From positions 1 to 24,828 of IMG/VR virus record IMGVR_UViG_3300048024_000791: a DNA stretch of 24,828 nt; one strand, given 5' to 3'. Position numbers and translations under genes: made by a program. Positions 7,705 to 14,767 of this stretch are shown piece after piece. Position 1 is the first letter of the stretch. Every line of letters begins with the position of its first letter. The notes under the pieces are model-generated. The model did no database searches, was not told the DNA's origin, and saw nothing but the letters and a program-made list of their open reading frames with translations. Origin of the DNA: a virus.

Positions 7705-9576
7705 TTAGTTTATAAACATGGGAGTAAAAGTATAATTCACGTTATTAACTTTAGAGTTCATTATATCATAGTAAAGTTTAATCATCCAATTGCCAAGTAT
7801 TAATGCAGAATAACTATCTTTTCTCGCTTTTTCTGGGCCGGTTTGACGCTTTAAACTAGGAGGAAGATCAAATGTTTGAGTTCCTCCTGCAGAAGTAGAT
7901 ATCTGAATTAAAGAACATTGAGTTTTAATAAGATTCATCATATCAAATTGATGCTCAACAAAGTCAATCATTTTCGCTGCATTTGTTTGGCGCTCTAAAC
8001 TTTGAGATGTTCTTAAAAATTTTAAATCCTGAATTGGTATTTTTTTATTTCTTTGTTCGTTATAAGCATCATCAATTGCTCTTGCCCCAAAGAATATCCG
8101 ATGATGATCAAAGTTGGCCTGAAGCAACTCGTTCGCCAACCTAATCCACTGACTAGTAGGTTTGCGCAAATAACAAATCGTTTTATCTTCTAAATTATAT
8201 TCTTTTTTCCCTTCTATTATTTTTTCTTGATAATGTTCTAAGTCATCAAAGTTAGTATTTAAACATTTTATATTCATTTTATTTTTCTTGAACAAACTAC
8301 TTTCATTACAAGCATTAATAAACTGCACTCCTCCATTATAATCTCCAACAATAGATACAATATTAAAATGAGTAAGTAAATAATAAAAATAAAAAATATG
8401 TTGTTTTAAATTTGTGCCGCTTAAAGCGTAGCTATGCACGACAGTCCCAATCTTCTTGTCGTCGTTAAGCTTGAGCACCATCATAGCAAAGTCATCACTA
8501 CTTTCACTTTCTGCCCAACTCGGATCAAATGCCAAAATATATTTTTGCCCAACCTCCCCGCGCACTTCAATAGTTGGAGTCTCTCCATCTTTCAAAGTGC
8601 ACGAAGCCATCTTGGAGGTCTTAAAATATCCGCTGCTATCGTCAGTAAAAATTGAACCAAACTCTCTGTCGAACTGGCTCTGACTCATTGTAGACTTCGC
8701 CTGATCCAAAAGATTTTGGTCGTACAACTGCTTTGGGGCGCAGTCATAACTAAACTGCATGATAACCCTGTGCGCATCACTTTGTTTTGAGCTGCCTTGG
8801 CGAATCAAATCTTCAAATTGCTCGTAAGCTTTGTACATGTACTCAAACTTATAACTTGCTGAAGAAAGAGCTATTAGCTTATTGTTGCGCCAAACGTGCC
8901 GCTCGTCTTCGTTCATCTTTCCTTGCTCAATTAAATTCGTCTCAAGGTTAAATAAAGCCTCCCTTTGAGTCGGGTTTTCGACCACACTCAAGAACGGTAT
9001 TATAACCTCATTATAAATACGCTCGGGCATAAGGGCAAACTCGTCTATAATAATTCTATGAAAACGAAATCCTCGAAGCTTCTCTCCATCTCCAAGAGGT
9101 AGAGCTCGGATCCTACTGCTACCGATCTCAAGTAGCCATTCATCGTTGCTTTTTGATTTATGCGTTATACATTGAGCTAGATATGTTGCCCCAGGCTTCG
9201 AGGCAATATCTTCAATTTTTTTGAATATCATCTTGGCTTGCCGGAAGGATTTTGAGAGTATTCCTATCTCGACTCCTTGATTCATTATAGCGTCTAAATA
9301 TGCATATATGGCAGTAGTGAATGACTTACTCATTCCTCGAGACCATACCCCCATGAAATAATCTGTTTCAAACATAGCCTTTATCGCCATATGCTGAAAA
9401 GGAAAAAGCTGAACTCCGCTAACTAAATCTGCAGTAAATGTGATATTCTCCCTCAAGAACTTGTATAGTAAAATCTTAGCTTCTTTTTCTTCTATAAACC
9501 CTTTCATTTCTTCAAGTTGTTCATTGAAGTTTTTTTCTTCAGCCCTAGATAATTGATTTCCTGTTTCCCAAGTCAT
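7705..9576 (-). CDS. Terminase large subunit
   Basis: 623 residues, usual size for a DNA-packaging motor ATPase-nuclease. The ATPase half has a Walker-A-like WSRGMSKS (78-85), in which the usual first Gly is replaced as in many large terminases, and a Walker B 'RIIIDEF' with D178 and E179. A coupling-type motif follows around 'LIALSSAS' (233-240). The C-terminal RNase-H-like nuclease has 'YILAFDPSW' (D351), 'IVGDYNGG' (D412) and 'RKDSYSALILG' (D587), the three expected metal-binding acidic residues. It cuts and translocates DNA into proheads. The start ATG overlaps the stop of the upstream ERCC4 nuclease gene by one base (TAATG), which suggests coupled translation. A short tail after D587 ends the protein. 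Confidence 0.95.
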   Translation of the reverse strand: MTWETGNQLSRAEEKNFNEQLEEMKGFIEEKEAKILLYKFLRENITFTADLVSGVQLFPFQHMAIKAMFETDYFMGVWSRGMSKSFTTAIYAYLDAIMNQGVEIGILSKSFRQAKMIFKKIEDIASKPGATYLAQCITHKSKSNDEWLLEIGSSRIRALPLGDGEKLRGFRFHRIIIDEFALMPERIYNEVIIPFLSVVENPTQREALFNLETNLIEQGKMNEDERHVWRNNKLIALSSASYKFEYMYKAYEQFEDLIRQGSSKQSDAHRVIMQFSYDCAPKQLYDQNLLDQAKSTMSQSQFDREFGSIFTDDSSGYFKTSKMASCTLKDGETPTIEVRGEVGQKYILAFDPSWAESESSDDFAMMVLKLNDDKKIGTVVHSYALSGTNLKQHIFYFYYLLTHFNIVSIVGDYNGGVQFINACNESSLFKKNKMNIKCLNTNFDDLEHYQEKIIEGKKEYNLEDKTICYLRKPTSQWIRLANELLQANFDHHRIFFGARAIDDAYNEQRNKKIPIQDLKFLRTSQSLERQTNAAKMIDFVEHQFDMMNLIKTQCSLIQISTSAGGTQTFDLPPSLKRQTGPEKARKDSYSALILGNWMIKLYYDIMNSKVNNVNYTFTPMFIN

Positions 9577-10499
9577 TATATTAGTTTTCGATCAAGATAG
9601 TACTGAAGGTCTACGTCCCAAAGCTGTTTTCCTAAAGTCAATATTTTTGGAATTAAATGTTCAGACTCCTCCCTGCTGCCCGTAAAAATGAACTGGCAGC
9701 TACCTTTGAATTTATGCGCTAGAGTACGCATGTTATGATAAATATACTTCATGTTTGACATGTGTGGGGCCCATCGATTATTTTTTTCTATGCTGTTTAT
9801 GCTTCCTTCAGTTACCACGAACAAATAACTATCAAAGTCTTTCGTTCGTTGAAGTTCGTACTCGAATCTATTTAAATTATTTTTGCTCAATGTGGATTTA
9901 AAATCTTGCTCGCTTTTTCTATCCGCGTAAGTATAATCATAATGTTCTTTGCCTACAGCATAATCTCCAAAATCTAGCTTAAGAAACTCTGAATTAGGAA
10001 ACTCTAAAGGCTGCTGCTCTCTTGTGTCTATAAAAATTTTAACCGAATCATCAACCTTTCTTCCCCATTCTTTTGGCAATCGAGACCCAAACATTGGAAG
10101 AACCCCTGCGGCCTTACAAGCTTCGGTATAAGAGCCGAAATGTTTTTGATATAGTTCTATGGTAGGCATTTCATTTACCTCTAGCTCTATATGGGAAGGT
10201 CCGAACTTTAAGTTTTTATCTTCAACCCTATGCTTGAGCATTTTTAATATATATTCCCTAACAGTTTCATCTGATTGCGCGTTGCACCATTTTAATAACT
10301 GATCCCTGTTTGAAAAATCTCGCCCGAAGTATTGTTCTTTATTTTTAAATGGCAATAAATCTCCTGTATATAGATTATGACGCGGATAGTATTTTATGTA
10401 ATATTCTGCGAGAGTAACCTTGTGAGACCTCAAGTGCATATGAAGTTTTTTTTCGCTTTCAAATTCCAGCGAACATATCTTACAAACATTAAATGACAT
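9576..10499 (-). CDS. C2H2 zinc finger / ERCC4-type nuclease fusion
   Basis: 307 residues with three parts. An N-terminal C2H2 finger has C6, C9, H22 and H26 (C-x2-C-x12-H-x3-H). Residues about 103-133, 'MPTIELYQKHFGSYTEACKA' then AG, match the homing-endonuclease-associated (HNH_repeat-like) DNA-binding repeat. Residues about 154-300 are an ERCC4 (XPF/Mus81-family) nuclease: 'IFIDTREQQPLEFP' (D158, E161), GDY (178-180), and 'DRKSEQDF' (193-200), a conservative variant of the E-R-K-x3-D active site with Asp for Glu. XPF-family enzymes cut branched DNA. Its position between the possible small terminase gene and the large terminase, with an 11-base overlap upstream and a one-base overlap downstream, suggests a role in resolving branched DNA before or during packaging, as T4 endonuclease VII does; this is inference. 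Confidence 0.85.
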   Translation of the reverse strand: MSFNVCKICSLEFESEKKLHMHLRSHKVTLAEYYIKYYPRHNLYTGDLLPFKNKEQYFGRDFSNRDQLLKWCNAQSDETVREYILKMLKHRVEDKNLKFGPSHIELEVNEMPTIELYQKHFGSYTEACKAAGVLPMFGSRLPKEWGRKVDDSVKIFIDTREQQPLEFPNSEFLKLDFGDYAVGKEHYDYTYADRKSEQDFKSTLSKNNLNRFEYELQRTKDFDSYLFVVTEGSINSIEKNNRWAPHMSNMKYIYHNMRTLAHKFKGSCQFIFTGSREESEHLIPKILTLGKQLWDVDLQYYLDRKLI

Positions 10500-11541
10500 C
10501 TTCTTTAGAAATGCCCAAAACCCTAGCTTTCCAGTCAGGCATCGATTCGAGTCTTCCAGCTTCTTCTTTTGCCGCCTCTCTTTGCAATCTCGCGATTTTT
10601 ATCATAACCTCTCGCTCTTCCTCTTCCTGAAATAGTTGGACAAGCGACAACAAACTTGCATTTTGCTGGTGCTTGCTGGATATTCTTTTTGATCGGTCTC
10701 CCTGAAGTTTTTGAATCAATGACTCCATTCTTTTTTCGCACTGATTGTATTCTTCGCTTTTAGTTTTAAGCAATTCTGCTAATCTTACAGTTAAATCCTG
10801 TTGGTCTTCCGCTTCATCGAACATTCTATTTAACTTATTAATTGCGCTTTGAATGTTTTTCAAATGAATGTAATCCATACACACGTTGATGTATAAATTA
10901 ATCTCGTCACTTGTTAAGTCAGGCTTATCCCAGGTAGCCCTAACAAACTCTGCCTCAAATAAGTCTCTATCCGCCTGACTATCGTAAGTGTTGATTACCT
11001 GAATAAATCTAGGTGACGCTAAAAAGCCTCCCAAGGATTCGATGCCCTTTCTCTCGGACATGGTGAGCTTTTCTTCGTTTATACTTGTTTGGGCATAGTC
11101 ATTTATCTTTTTTATTATTTTACTAGAAGCCTTTGGAGGGGAGTATCTTTTATTTATTGCATCCTCAGATGCGGGAGTCTTTATTTCATCATTTTTATCA
11201 ACGTATTCAAATACAGCTTGATATTCTTTTGAAGTATGCGTTACTCGGATTTCCGGGAAAAGCACTGCTGCTGCTTGAGCGCAGGTCATACCATCTGAGA
11301 CAGATTGGTCTACAAAGTCTTTTTGCTCCTGGGTTAATATAATATCATCCTTCGGGTAGATGTGTTTTGTTTCATACTCTATCTCGTTATTCAATAAAAA
11401 TTTCCTAACGGCCCTACCCTGTTTACTTCTTCCGTCAACTTTATCAGAGTCGGGAAAAGCTAACTTGGTTAATTCGGTTAAATCAGAGACTTCATTTGCG
11501 TTAGACCTGATAACGTTTTTCTGTTCGTCGTTTAGCTCCAT
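10489..11541 (-). CDS. Two-repeat coiled-coil protein, possible small terminase / DNA-recognition protein
   Basis: 350 residues, no family recognised. The N-terminal third holds two related units of about 48 residues: one from residue 6 (EQKNVIRS, then LTKLAFPDSD and SKQGRAVRKFL) and one from residue 72 (EQKDFVDQ, then AAAVLFPEIR and SKEYQAVFEYV). Each looks like a small helix-turn-helix-like bundle. A middle helical domain (about 140-240) is followed by a long charged coiled coil (about 235-330) ending in 'RLESMPDWKARVLG'. It lies two genes upstream of the large terminase. N-terminal DNA-binding plus central oligomerising helices is the layout of small terminases, but 350 residues is long for one and no direct motif supports it. 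It overlaps the sigma-like gene upstream by 10 bases. Confidence 0.7.
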   Translation of the reverse strand: MELNDEQKNVIRSNANEVSDLTELTKLAFPDSDKVDGRSKQGRAVRKFLLNNEIEYETKHIYPKDDIILTQEQKDFVDQSVSDGMTCAQAAAVLFPEIRVTHTSKEYQAVFEYVDKNDEIKTPASEDAINKRYSPPKASSKIIKKINDYAQTSINEEKLTMSERKGIESLGGFLASPRFIQVINTYDSQADRDLFEAEFVRATWDKPDLTSDEINLYINVCMDYIHLKNIQSAINKLNRMFDEAEDQQDLTVRLAELLKTKSEEYNQCEKRMESLIQKLQGDRSKRISSKHQQNASLLSLVQLFQEEEEREVMIKIARLQREAAKEEAGRLESMPDWKARVLGISKEDVI

Positions 11542-12275
11542 GGAGGTACAGCCCTAACGGCGATAATGTCTTCTCTTTTCAAAATGTCTTGAGCTTTTTC
11601 TTTAAAAATTTTCTTTAAATTTTTTATCTGCTTATATCCAGCTTTTCTTCCTTTTTCACTAGTTTTATACCCCATTTGTTCGGCAACCTCTTCTTCGTCA
11701 ATATTATCAATAAAAAGCAACTTGTAAACTTGATACTGCTTGCTAGAAAGCTCTTTTTTCATATGCTTGTTTAATTTCTGCTGAGACTCGATTATATTGA
11801 AATTATGATCCTGCATAGCTCCGACCTCGTAAGAATGATTCTCAAGAGCGAGCGCCATTTTTATTCCGTAAGCAGGCTTTTTTGTTCTTTCCCATTTTGC
11901 ATAAAGAGGGCAAGAGGAGTCCTGTAATCCGCTTTTTGTAAAACCACATAAAGAAGCTTCTCCTCCGTCCTTTGTGGCGCATGATTGATTAAAAGGGCAG
12001 TTTAAACATGGTCTGACAAAGTTGCTGTAATTATTTCGCAATATATTTTTCATTTGATTGGTAATAATCTTATTGATCCAAGGCTTCAATGATCTAGATT
12101 GGTCCCATTGATGCCATTTTTTGTGAATGTGAGCCTTTATAATTTGCTCAACATCTTCAAAGTCAAACCAAGCGAGAGAATCAAGGAACCATTTACCCTT
12201 TCTTTTTCTTACTTCTAAGTCGATTTCGTCCGACTTGTCCTCGTATTTAAATTCAGGCTTTTTTTGGTCGTCCAC
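11532..12275 (-). CDS. Sigma-70 family RNA polymerase sigma factor with Cys-rich insertion
   Basis: 247 residues from a GTG at 12275; an in-frame TTG at 12299 is the other start candidate, and there is no ATG before region 2. Region 2 is seen at about 42-85: 'FEDVEQIIKAHIHKKW' and 'LKPWINKIITNQMKNIL', the helix pair that binds core polymerase and the -10 element. Region 4 is at about 175-225: 'ELSSKQYQVYKLLFIDNI' followed by 'EEEVAEQMGY' and a basic recognition helix. Between them lies an unusual insertion with five cysteines (C90, C93, C99, C110, C122), a likely zinc or iron-sulfur site. Size and layout recall T4 gp55-like late sigma factors. It overlaps the zinc-ribbon gene upstream by 23 bases and the next gene by 10, so all three are one unit. 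Confidence 0.8.
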   Translation of the reverse strand: MDDQKKPEFKYEDKSDEIDLEVRKRKGKWFLDSLAWFDFEDVEQIIKAHIHKKWHQWDQSRSLKPWINKIITNQMKNILRNNYSNFVRPCLNCPFNQSCATKDGGEASLCGFTKSGLQDSSCPLYAKWERTKKPAYGIKMALALENHSYEVGAMQDHNFNIIESQQKLNKHMKKELSSKQYQVYKLLFIDNIDEEEVAEQMGYKTSEKGRKAGYKQIKNLKKIFKEKAQDILKREDIIAVRAVPPWS

Positions 12276-12624
12276 GTTTTTTTGGTTTTTTTGGAGCAAC
12301 TTTTTCTGGGTCTAGATCTTCAAGTGGAATTAGATCTTTTAGGTTAAATTTATTTTTATCCTGTTCTACGCTGTACGATAGTTTAGATATTGACGGAACC
12401 TCATATACATCGCTTCCATCTGGGTCATAAGACTCGTCAAGCAACTCAGGAGATCTTCTAACCCTACGAGCGGGATTGGGCGTGAGAGTTTTTTTTGAAA
12501 CGCTTGAGGTTGTTTTTGCTGCAGATAATATACTCAAACCCTGCCCACAGCCACCACAAAATTTTGGAGCCTGGATAGAGTACATGTTCTTGAAGCCACA
12601 GTGAGGACAGTAAGAAAAAGCCAT
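12253..12624 (-). CDS. Zinc-ribbon protein with C-terminal AT-hook
   Basis: 123 residues. The N-terminus has a zinc ribbon with two knuckles, C6-x2-C9 and C23-x2-C26 ('SYCPHCGFKN' and 'KFCGGCGQG'). The middle is a disordered, charged linker with 'RRVRRSPELLDESYDPDGSD'. The last residues 'KKPKKRGRPKKA' contain the R-G-R-P core of an AT-hook, which binds the minor groove of AT-rich DNA. Such zinc ribbons are common in FmdB-like and transcription-related small phage proteins. It is the first gene of the unit with the sigma-like factor, and their genes overlap, so a role as a transcription partner is plausible but unproven. The upstream sequence is AT-rich (GCTATAATATATTATT) without a GTGTA element. 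Confidence 0.8.
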   Translation of the reverse strand: MAFSYCPHCGFKNMYSIQAPKFCGGCGQGLSILSAAKTTSSVSKKTLTPNPARRVRRSPELLDESYDPDGSDVYEVPSISKLSYSVEQDKNKFNLKDLIPLEDLDPEKVAPKKPKKRGRPKKA

Positions 12625-12651
12625 AATAATATATTATAGCTTAAAAAAAAA

Positions 12652-13242
12652 TTATATCAAATAACCGCTTATTATTCTACTTTGCTTTCTCGAGAACTCT
12701 TCTGCTTCCTCGCTCCACTTTCTGTTTTCTTTTACATACTCAAAGCAAAGAACTCCCAAGATTTTTCCGTTTAAAGTTTTTACTGGCCGCGCAAAAAAAC
12801 TTTTCACGCCTTTTTGCTCCAGAAAAGACTTGAATCCGATATCATCATTGTACTCTTCTAGATTAGGACACTTGAATGTTTTTTCCTGAGATACTGAATG
12901 CGTAAGTCCGTGAAAATTAGAAGTTCTTATATTTTGAAGGGTCTGACATTCGGAACTTATTCCTTCGCTAACGACCTCATAAGTGCAACTTAATTTTTGC
13001 TGACTTCTTCCGGAAAAATAATGCTCTCCATTATGAAACTCTAAAATATATACTCTATCTGCATCAGCTTCATCGAGAACATAATTTAAGGCAGAAATTA
13101 CATTGCTATGGCAATTAGGGTCGTAAACAAATTGTTTACTTTTCTTTTCATCATATTTTATTTTCAACCACATACCGATAACCGCAGTTGCGGCAGAAAC
13201 TACACCAGTAAGCACGCTTAATATATCTAGACCATTATTCAT
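12652..13242 (-). CDS. Membrane-anchored GAF-domain protein
   Basis: 196 residues. Residues 7-26 form one N-terminal membrane segment, followed by a short basic stretch 'KIKYDEKKSK', so the rest should lie in the cytoplasm. Residues about 45-190 are a GAF-like domain: 'NVISALNYVLDEADADRVYI' (helix then strand), 'EFHNGEHYFSG', a central 'YEVVSEGIS', 'KGVKSFFARPV', and 'GKILGVLCFEYV' followed by a terminal helix. GAF domains bind small ligands, haem or sense redox; cysteines at 44, 86, 99, 125 and 166 are of note. The start overlaps the stop of the lipoprotein gene by ATGA, coupling it to the holin-like cassette. The GAF call is by fold pattern and reasonably sure; ligand and output are unknown, and no catalytic output domain is attached. 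Confidence 0.78.
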   Translation of the reverse strand: MNNGLDILSVLTGVVSAATAVIGMWLKIKYDEKKSKQFVYDPNCHSNVISALNYVLDEADADRVYILEFHNGEHYFSGRSQQKLSCTYEVVSEGISSECQTLQNIRTSNFHGLTHSVSQEKTFKCPNLEEYNDDIGFKSFLEQKGVKSFFARPVKTLNGKILGVLCFEYVKENRKWSEEAEEFSRKQSRIISGYLI

Positions 13243-13466
13243 TTTTTAAAAATTAAAGAAAAGAGCGAAATAAAAAAAACTAAACCTATTACCATTCCAA
13301 ACCATATCCACGGCCCAGTATGATCATAATTCTGAGGATCGCTCACTATAGATAGTACATTCGATTCGTCGCCAGGAGAATCTAATTTAGCAATTTCTTT
13401 TGGTTTCTGTATGATTTTTCTCGAACAAGAGAAGAAAAATAAAATTATCAGCCAGCAACCCCTCAT
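13239..13466 (-). CDS. Short lipoprotein with C-terminal membrane segment (spanin-like)
   Basis: 75 residues. The N-terminus 'MRGCWLIILFFFSCSRK' looks like a lipoprotein signal with the lipidated cysteine at 14 (F-F-S-C, a somewhat weak lipobox). Residues about 15-50 are a polar, Pro/Asp/Ser-rich linker. Residues 52-72, 'GPWIWFGMVIGLVFFISLFS', are a membrane segment followed by Lys-Lys. Outer-membrane lipidation plus an inner-membrane anchor is the layout of unimolecular spanins such as T1 gp11, though the linker of about 36 residues is short for that. A plain inner-membrane protein is the alternative. The gene is coupled by ATGA overlaps to the holin-like gene before it and the GAF gene after it. 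Confidence 0.68.
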   Translation of the reverse strand: MRGCWLIILFFFSCSRKIIQKPKEIAKLDSPGDESNVLSIVSDPQNYDHTGPWIWFGMVIGLVFFISLFSLIFKK

Positions 13467-13897
13467 CGACGCTTACTGGGAATCGCATAAAATCCAACAA
13501 CCATGAAACACAAATCCATAAACGATGCAAGCATCAAGCCTCCTGTCATTTGAACTACTTCCCAGTCTTTTGCTCCGAATATCCAACTAAAAAACCCCCA
13601 CTTTGTGCCTTCCCCTTTAGGGACAATTAAATTGTATGTAATATGAGGATTCATTGCATAATAAATCATCAAGAAACACATGGTAAACGTGATACTCATA
13701 AAAAGTATTCTTCGGCTAACCTTCACAAAAGGATCTTTAGCATTTTCCGACTGACTAGAAATTAAAGCTTCTAGCATTTTTTCGTCTCGCGCGGCTAAAG
13801 CTAGCTGATCTTGCCTCTTTTGCTCTAGCCATGCGTTTATTAGATTGCAGGCCAATTTTATTCCCGCTCCTATAATAGTATTCAATATTGGGCCCAT
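13463..13897 (-). CDS. Holin-like membrane protein
   Basis: 144 residues. An amphipathic N-terminal helix (1-22) is followed by a charged helix 'AWLEQKRQDQLALAARDEKM', a membrane segment at about 64-82, a short loop with 'GEGTKWGFFSWIFG', a second membrane segment at about 118-139, and a basic tail SKRR. This layout resembles the three-helix holin family found in gene transfer agents and many phages (Holin_3TMs-like). It would form lesions in the inner membrane at the end of infection. It leads a coupled three-gene cassette and has a GTGTATAT element 6 bases before its ATG. No endolysin gene is recognised next to it, so the lysis role is inferred. Confidence 0.68.
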   Translation of the reverse strand: MGPILNTIIGAGIKLACNLINAWLEQKRQDQLALAARDEKMLEALISSQSENAKDPFVKVSRRILFMSITFTMCFLMIYYAMNPHITYNLIVPKGEGTKWGFFSWIFGAKDWEVVQMTGGLMLASFMDLCFMVVGFYAIPSKRR

Positions 13898-13903
13898 ATA
13901 AAT

Positions 13904-13911
13904 ATATACAC
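13904..13911 (-). promoter_or_regulatory. GTGTAWWW upstream element (site 5)
   Basis: GTGTATAT on the minus strand, 6 bases before the ATG at 13897 of the holin-like gene. It lies in a 58-base divergent gap that also holds site 6 on the plus strand. Confidence 0.45.
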
Positions 13912-13939
13912 AAAAATAATTTTACAAAAAAATAAATAT

Positions 13940-13947
13940 GTGTAATA
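13940..13947 (+). promoter_or_regulatory. GTGTAWWW upstream element (site 6)
   Basis: GTGTAATA on the plus strand, 8 bases before the ATG at 13956. With site 5 it makes a divergent pair whose inner ends are 28 bases apart. Confidence 0.42.
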
Positions 13948-13955
13948 TATAGTAT

Positions 13956-14153
13956 ATGTCACAAAAATCTATCCTGGAAATGCTTAGTAAAAATTTAAAC
14001 TCATACCAGTCTACATGTTGGTTAAAAACTGAAAATGCAAAATTAAATGGATCCACTCCTGCAGAATTGATGATGGAAAATCAAACAGACAAAGTATCAA
14101 GAATATTGCCAGAAGAAATAAAAAGAATAAAAAGTAAAAAAAATACTAATTAG
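13956..14153 (+). CDS. Small protein resembling the MbcA/ParS/Xre toxin-binding domain
   Basis: 65 residues. Residues about 20-50, 'TCWLKTENAKLNGSTPAELM' and onward to 'DKVSRIL', follow the pattern W-L-x-T-x-N-x-x-L-x-G-x-T-P-x-E-L of the C-terminal domain of antitoxins in RES/Xre and MbcT/MbcA systems (PF09722-like). The rest is a short N-terminal helix and a Lys-rich tail; there is no room for the Xre-type DNA-binding domain. It is the only plus-strand gene in this part, divergent from the holin cassette and convergent with the 14150-14761 gene, with which its stop codon overlaps (TTAG). No RES-type toxin is seen nearby. It may act alone as a trans-acting antitoxin or have been recruited for another task. 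Confidence 0.68.
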   Translation: MSQKSILEMLSKNLNSYQSTCWLKTENAKLNGSTPAELMMENQTDKVSRILPEEIKRIKSKKNTN

Positions 14154-14761
14154 AAGGCCCAGGCGTACACCCAAAACTCTTGACTCTGCGCATCAGAAAT
14201 AGGACAACGGAATAGAGCGTGATTGTCTTCGCTCAAAAAATGGGATTCATTTGACCTAGGAATTTTATTTGCCACATCAATATCATCATATTTAAATACA
14301 TTCATTATGGGGTATTGCATATTCTCGAACACATAGTTTTTTTGGTCAGAAGGAAATCTCGACCATCCTCTCTCGTCTAGAAATTCTAAATTTGTTTGGT
14401 TCATTGTGAGAATAATGTTTTTGGCCTCTGGCGGAACTAATTTTCCATCCTTGGCTATAAAATCAGCGACCCTTACGCTAATATAGGCATAATTATCTAT
14501 TGCTATCTCATTAGGGTCCAAGGGAAGCTTCAAGCCTTCGTTCGTCAGCCTTTTCGGCGCAAAAGAAGGCTTTTGGTCAGGAGCAACATAATTCCACTCG
14601 TTTAATTCGCCGATATAATAAAAGTTAGCCACATCAAGCAATAAGTTGAAGCTTATAGTTCTCAATTGAAAATTTTCCTTTTGGATCAAAAATAAATCCT
14701 CCTCTGGAGAAAATTCACTTGGATTTAAGTCAGGCAAGGTCGATAGACTTTTACTTCTCAT
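14150..14761 (-). CDS. Putative fibre/appendage protein, tandem paralogue 3
   Basis: 203 residues. The N-terminus 'LSTLPDLNPSEFSPEEDLFL' followed by I-Q-K shares a motif with the two genes upstream: short Leu-Pro helix, F-x-P-x-x-D, L-V/I-x-Q, then a segment where a Ile/Leu-rich strand meets a short helix. This 'parameter-list' N-terminus is common in phage fibre and baseplate-associated proteins. The rest is predicted beta-rich, with 'YAYISVRVADFIAKDGKLVP', and ends in 'SQEFWVYAWAF', like the C-terminus 'FYVKMLAWA' of paralogue 1. There is no enzyme motif. A 6-base gap follows paralogue 2. Confidence 0.62.
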   Translation of the reverse strand: MRSKSLSTLPDLNPSEFSPEEDLFLIQKENFQLRTISFNLLLDVANFYYIGELNEWNYVAPDQKPSFAPKRLTNEGLKLPLDPNEIAIDNYAYISVRVADFIAKDGKLVPPEAKNIILTMNQTNLEFLDERGWSRFPSDQKNYVFENMQYPIMNVFKYDDIDVANKIPRSNESHFLSEDNHALFRCPISDAQSQEFWVYAWAF

Positions 14762-14767
14762 GTCAAA

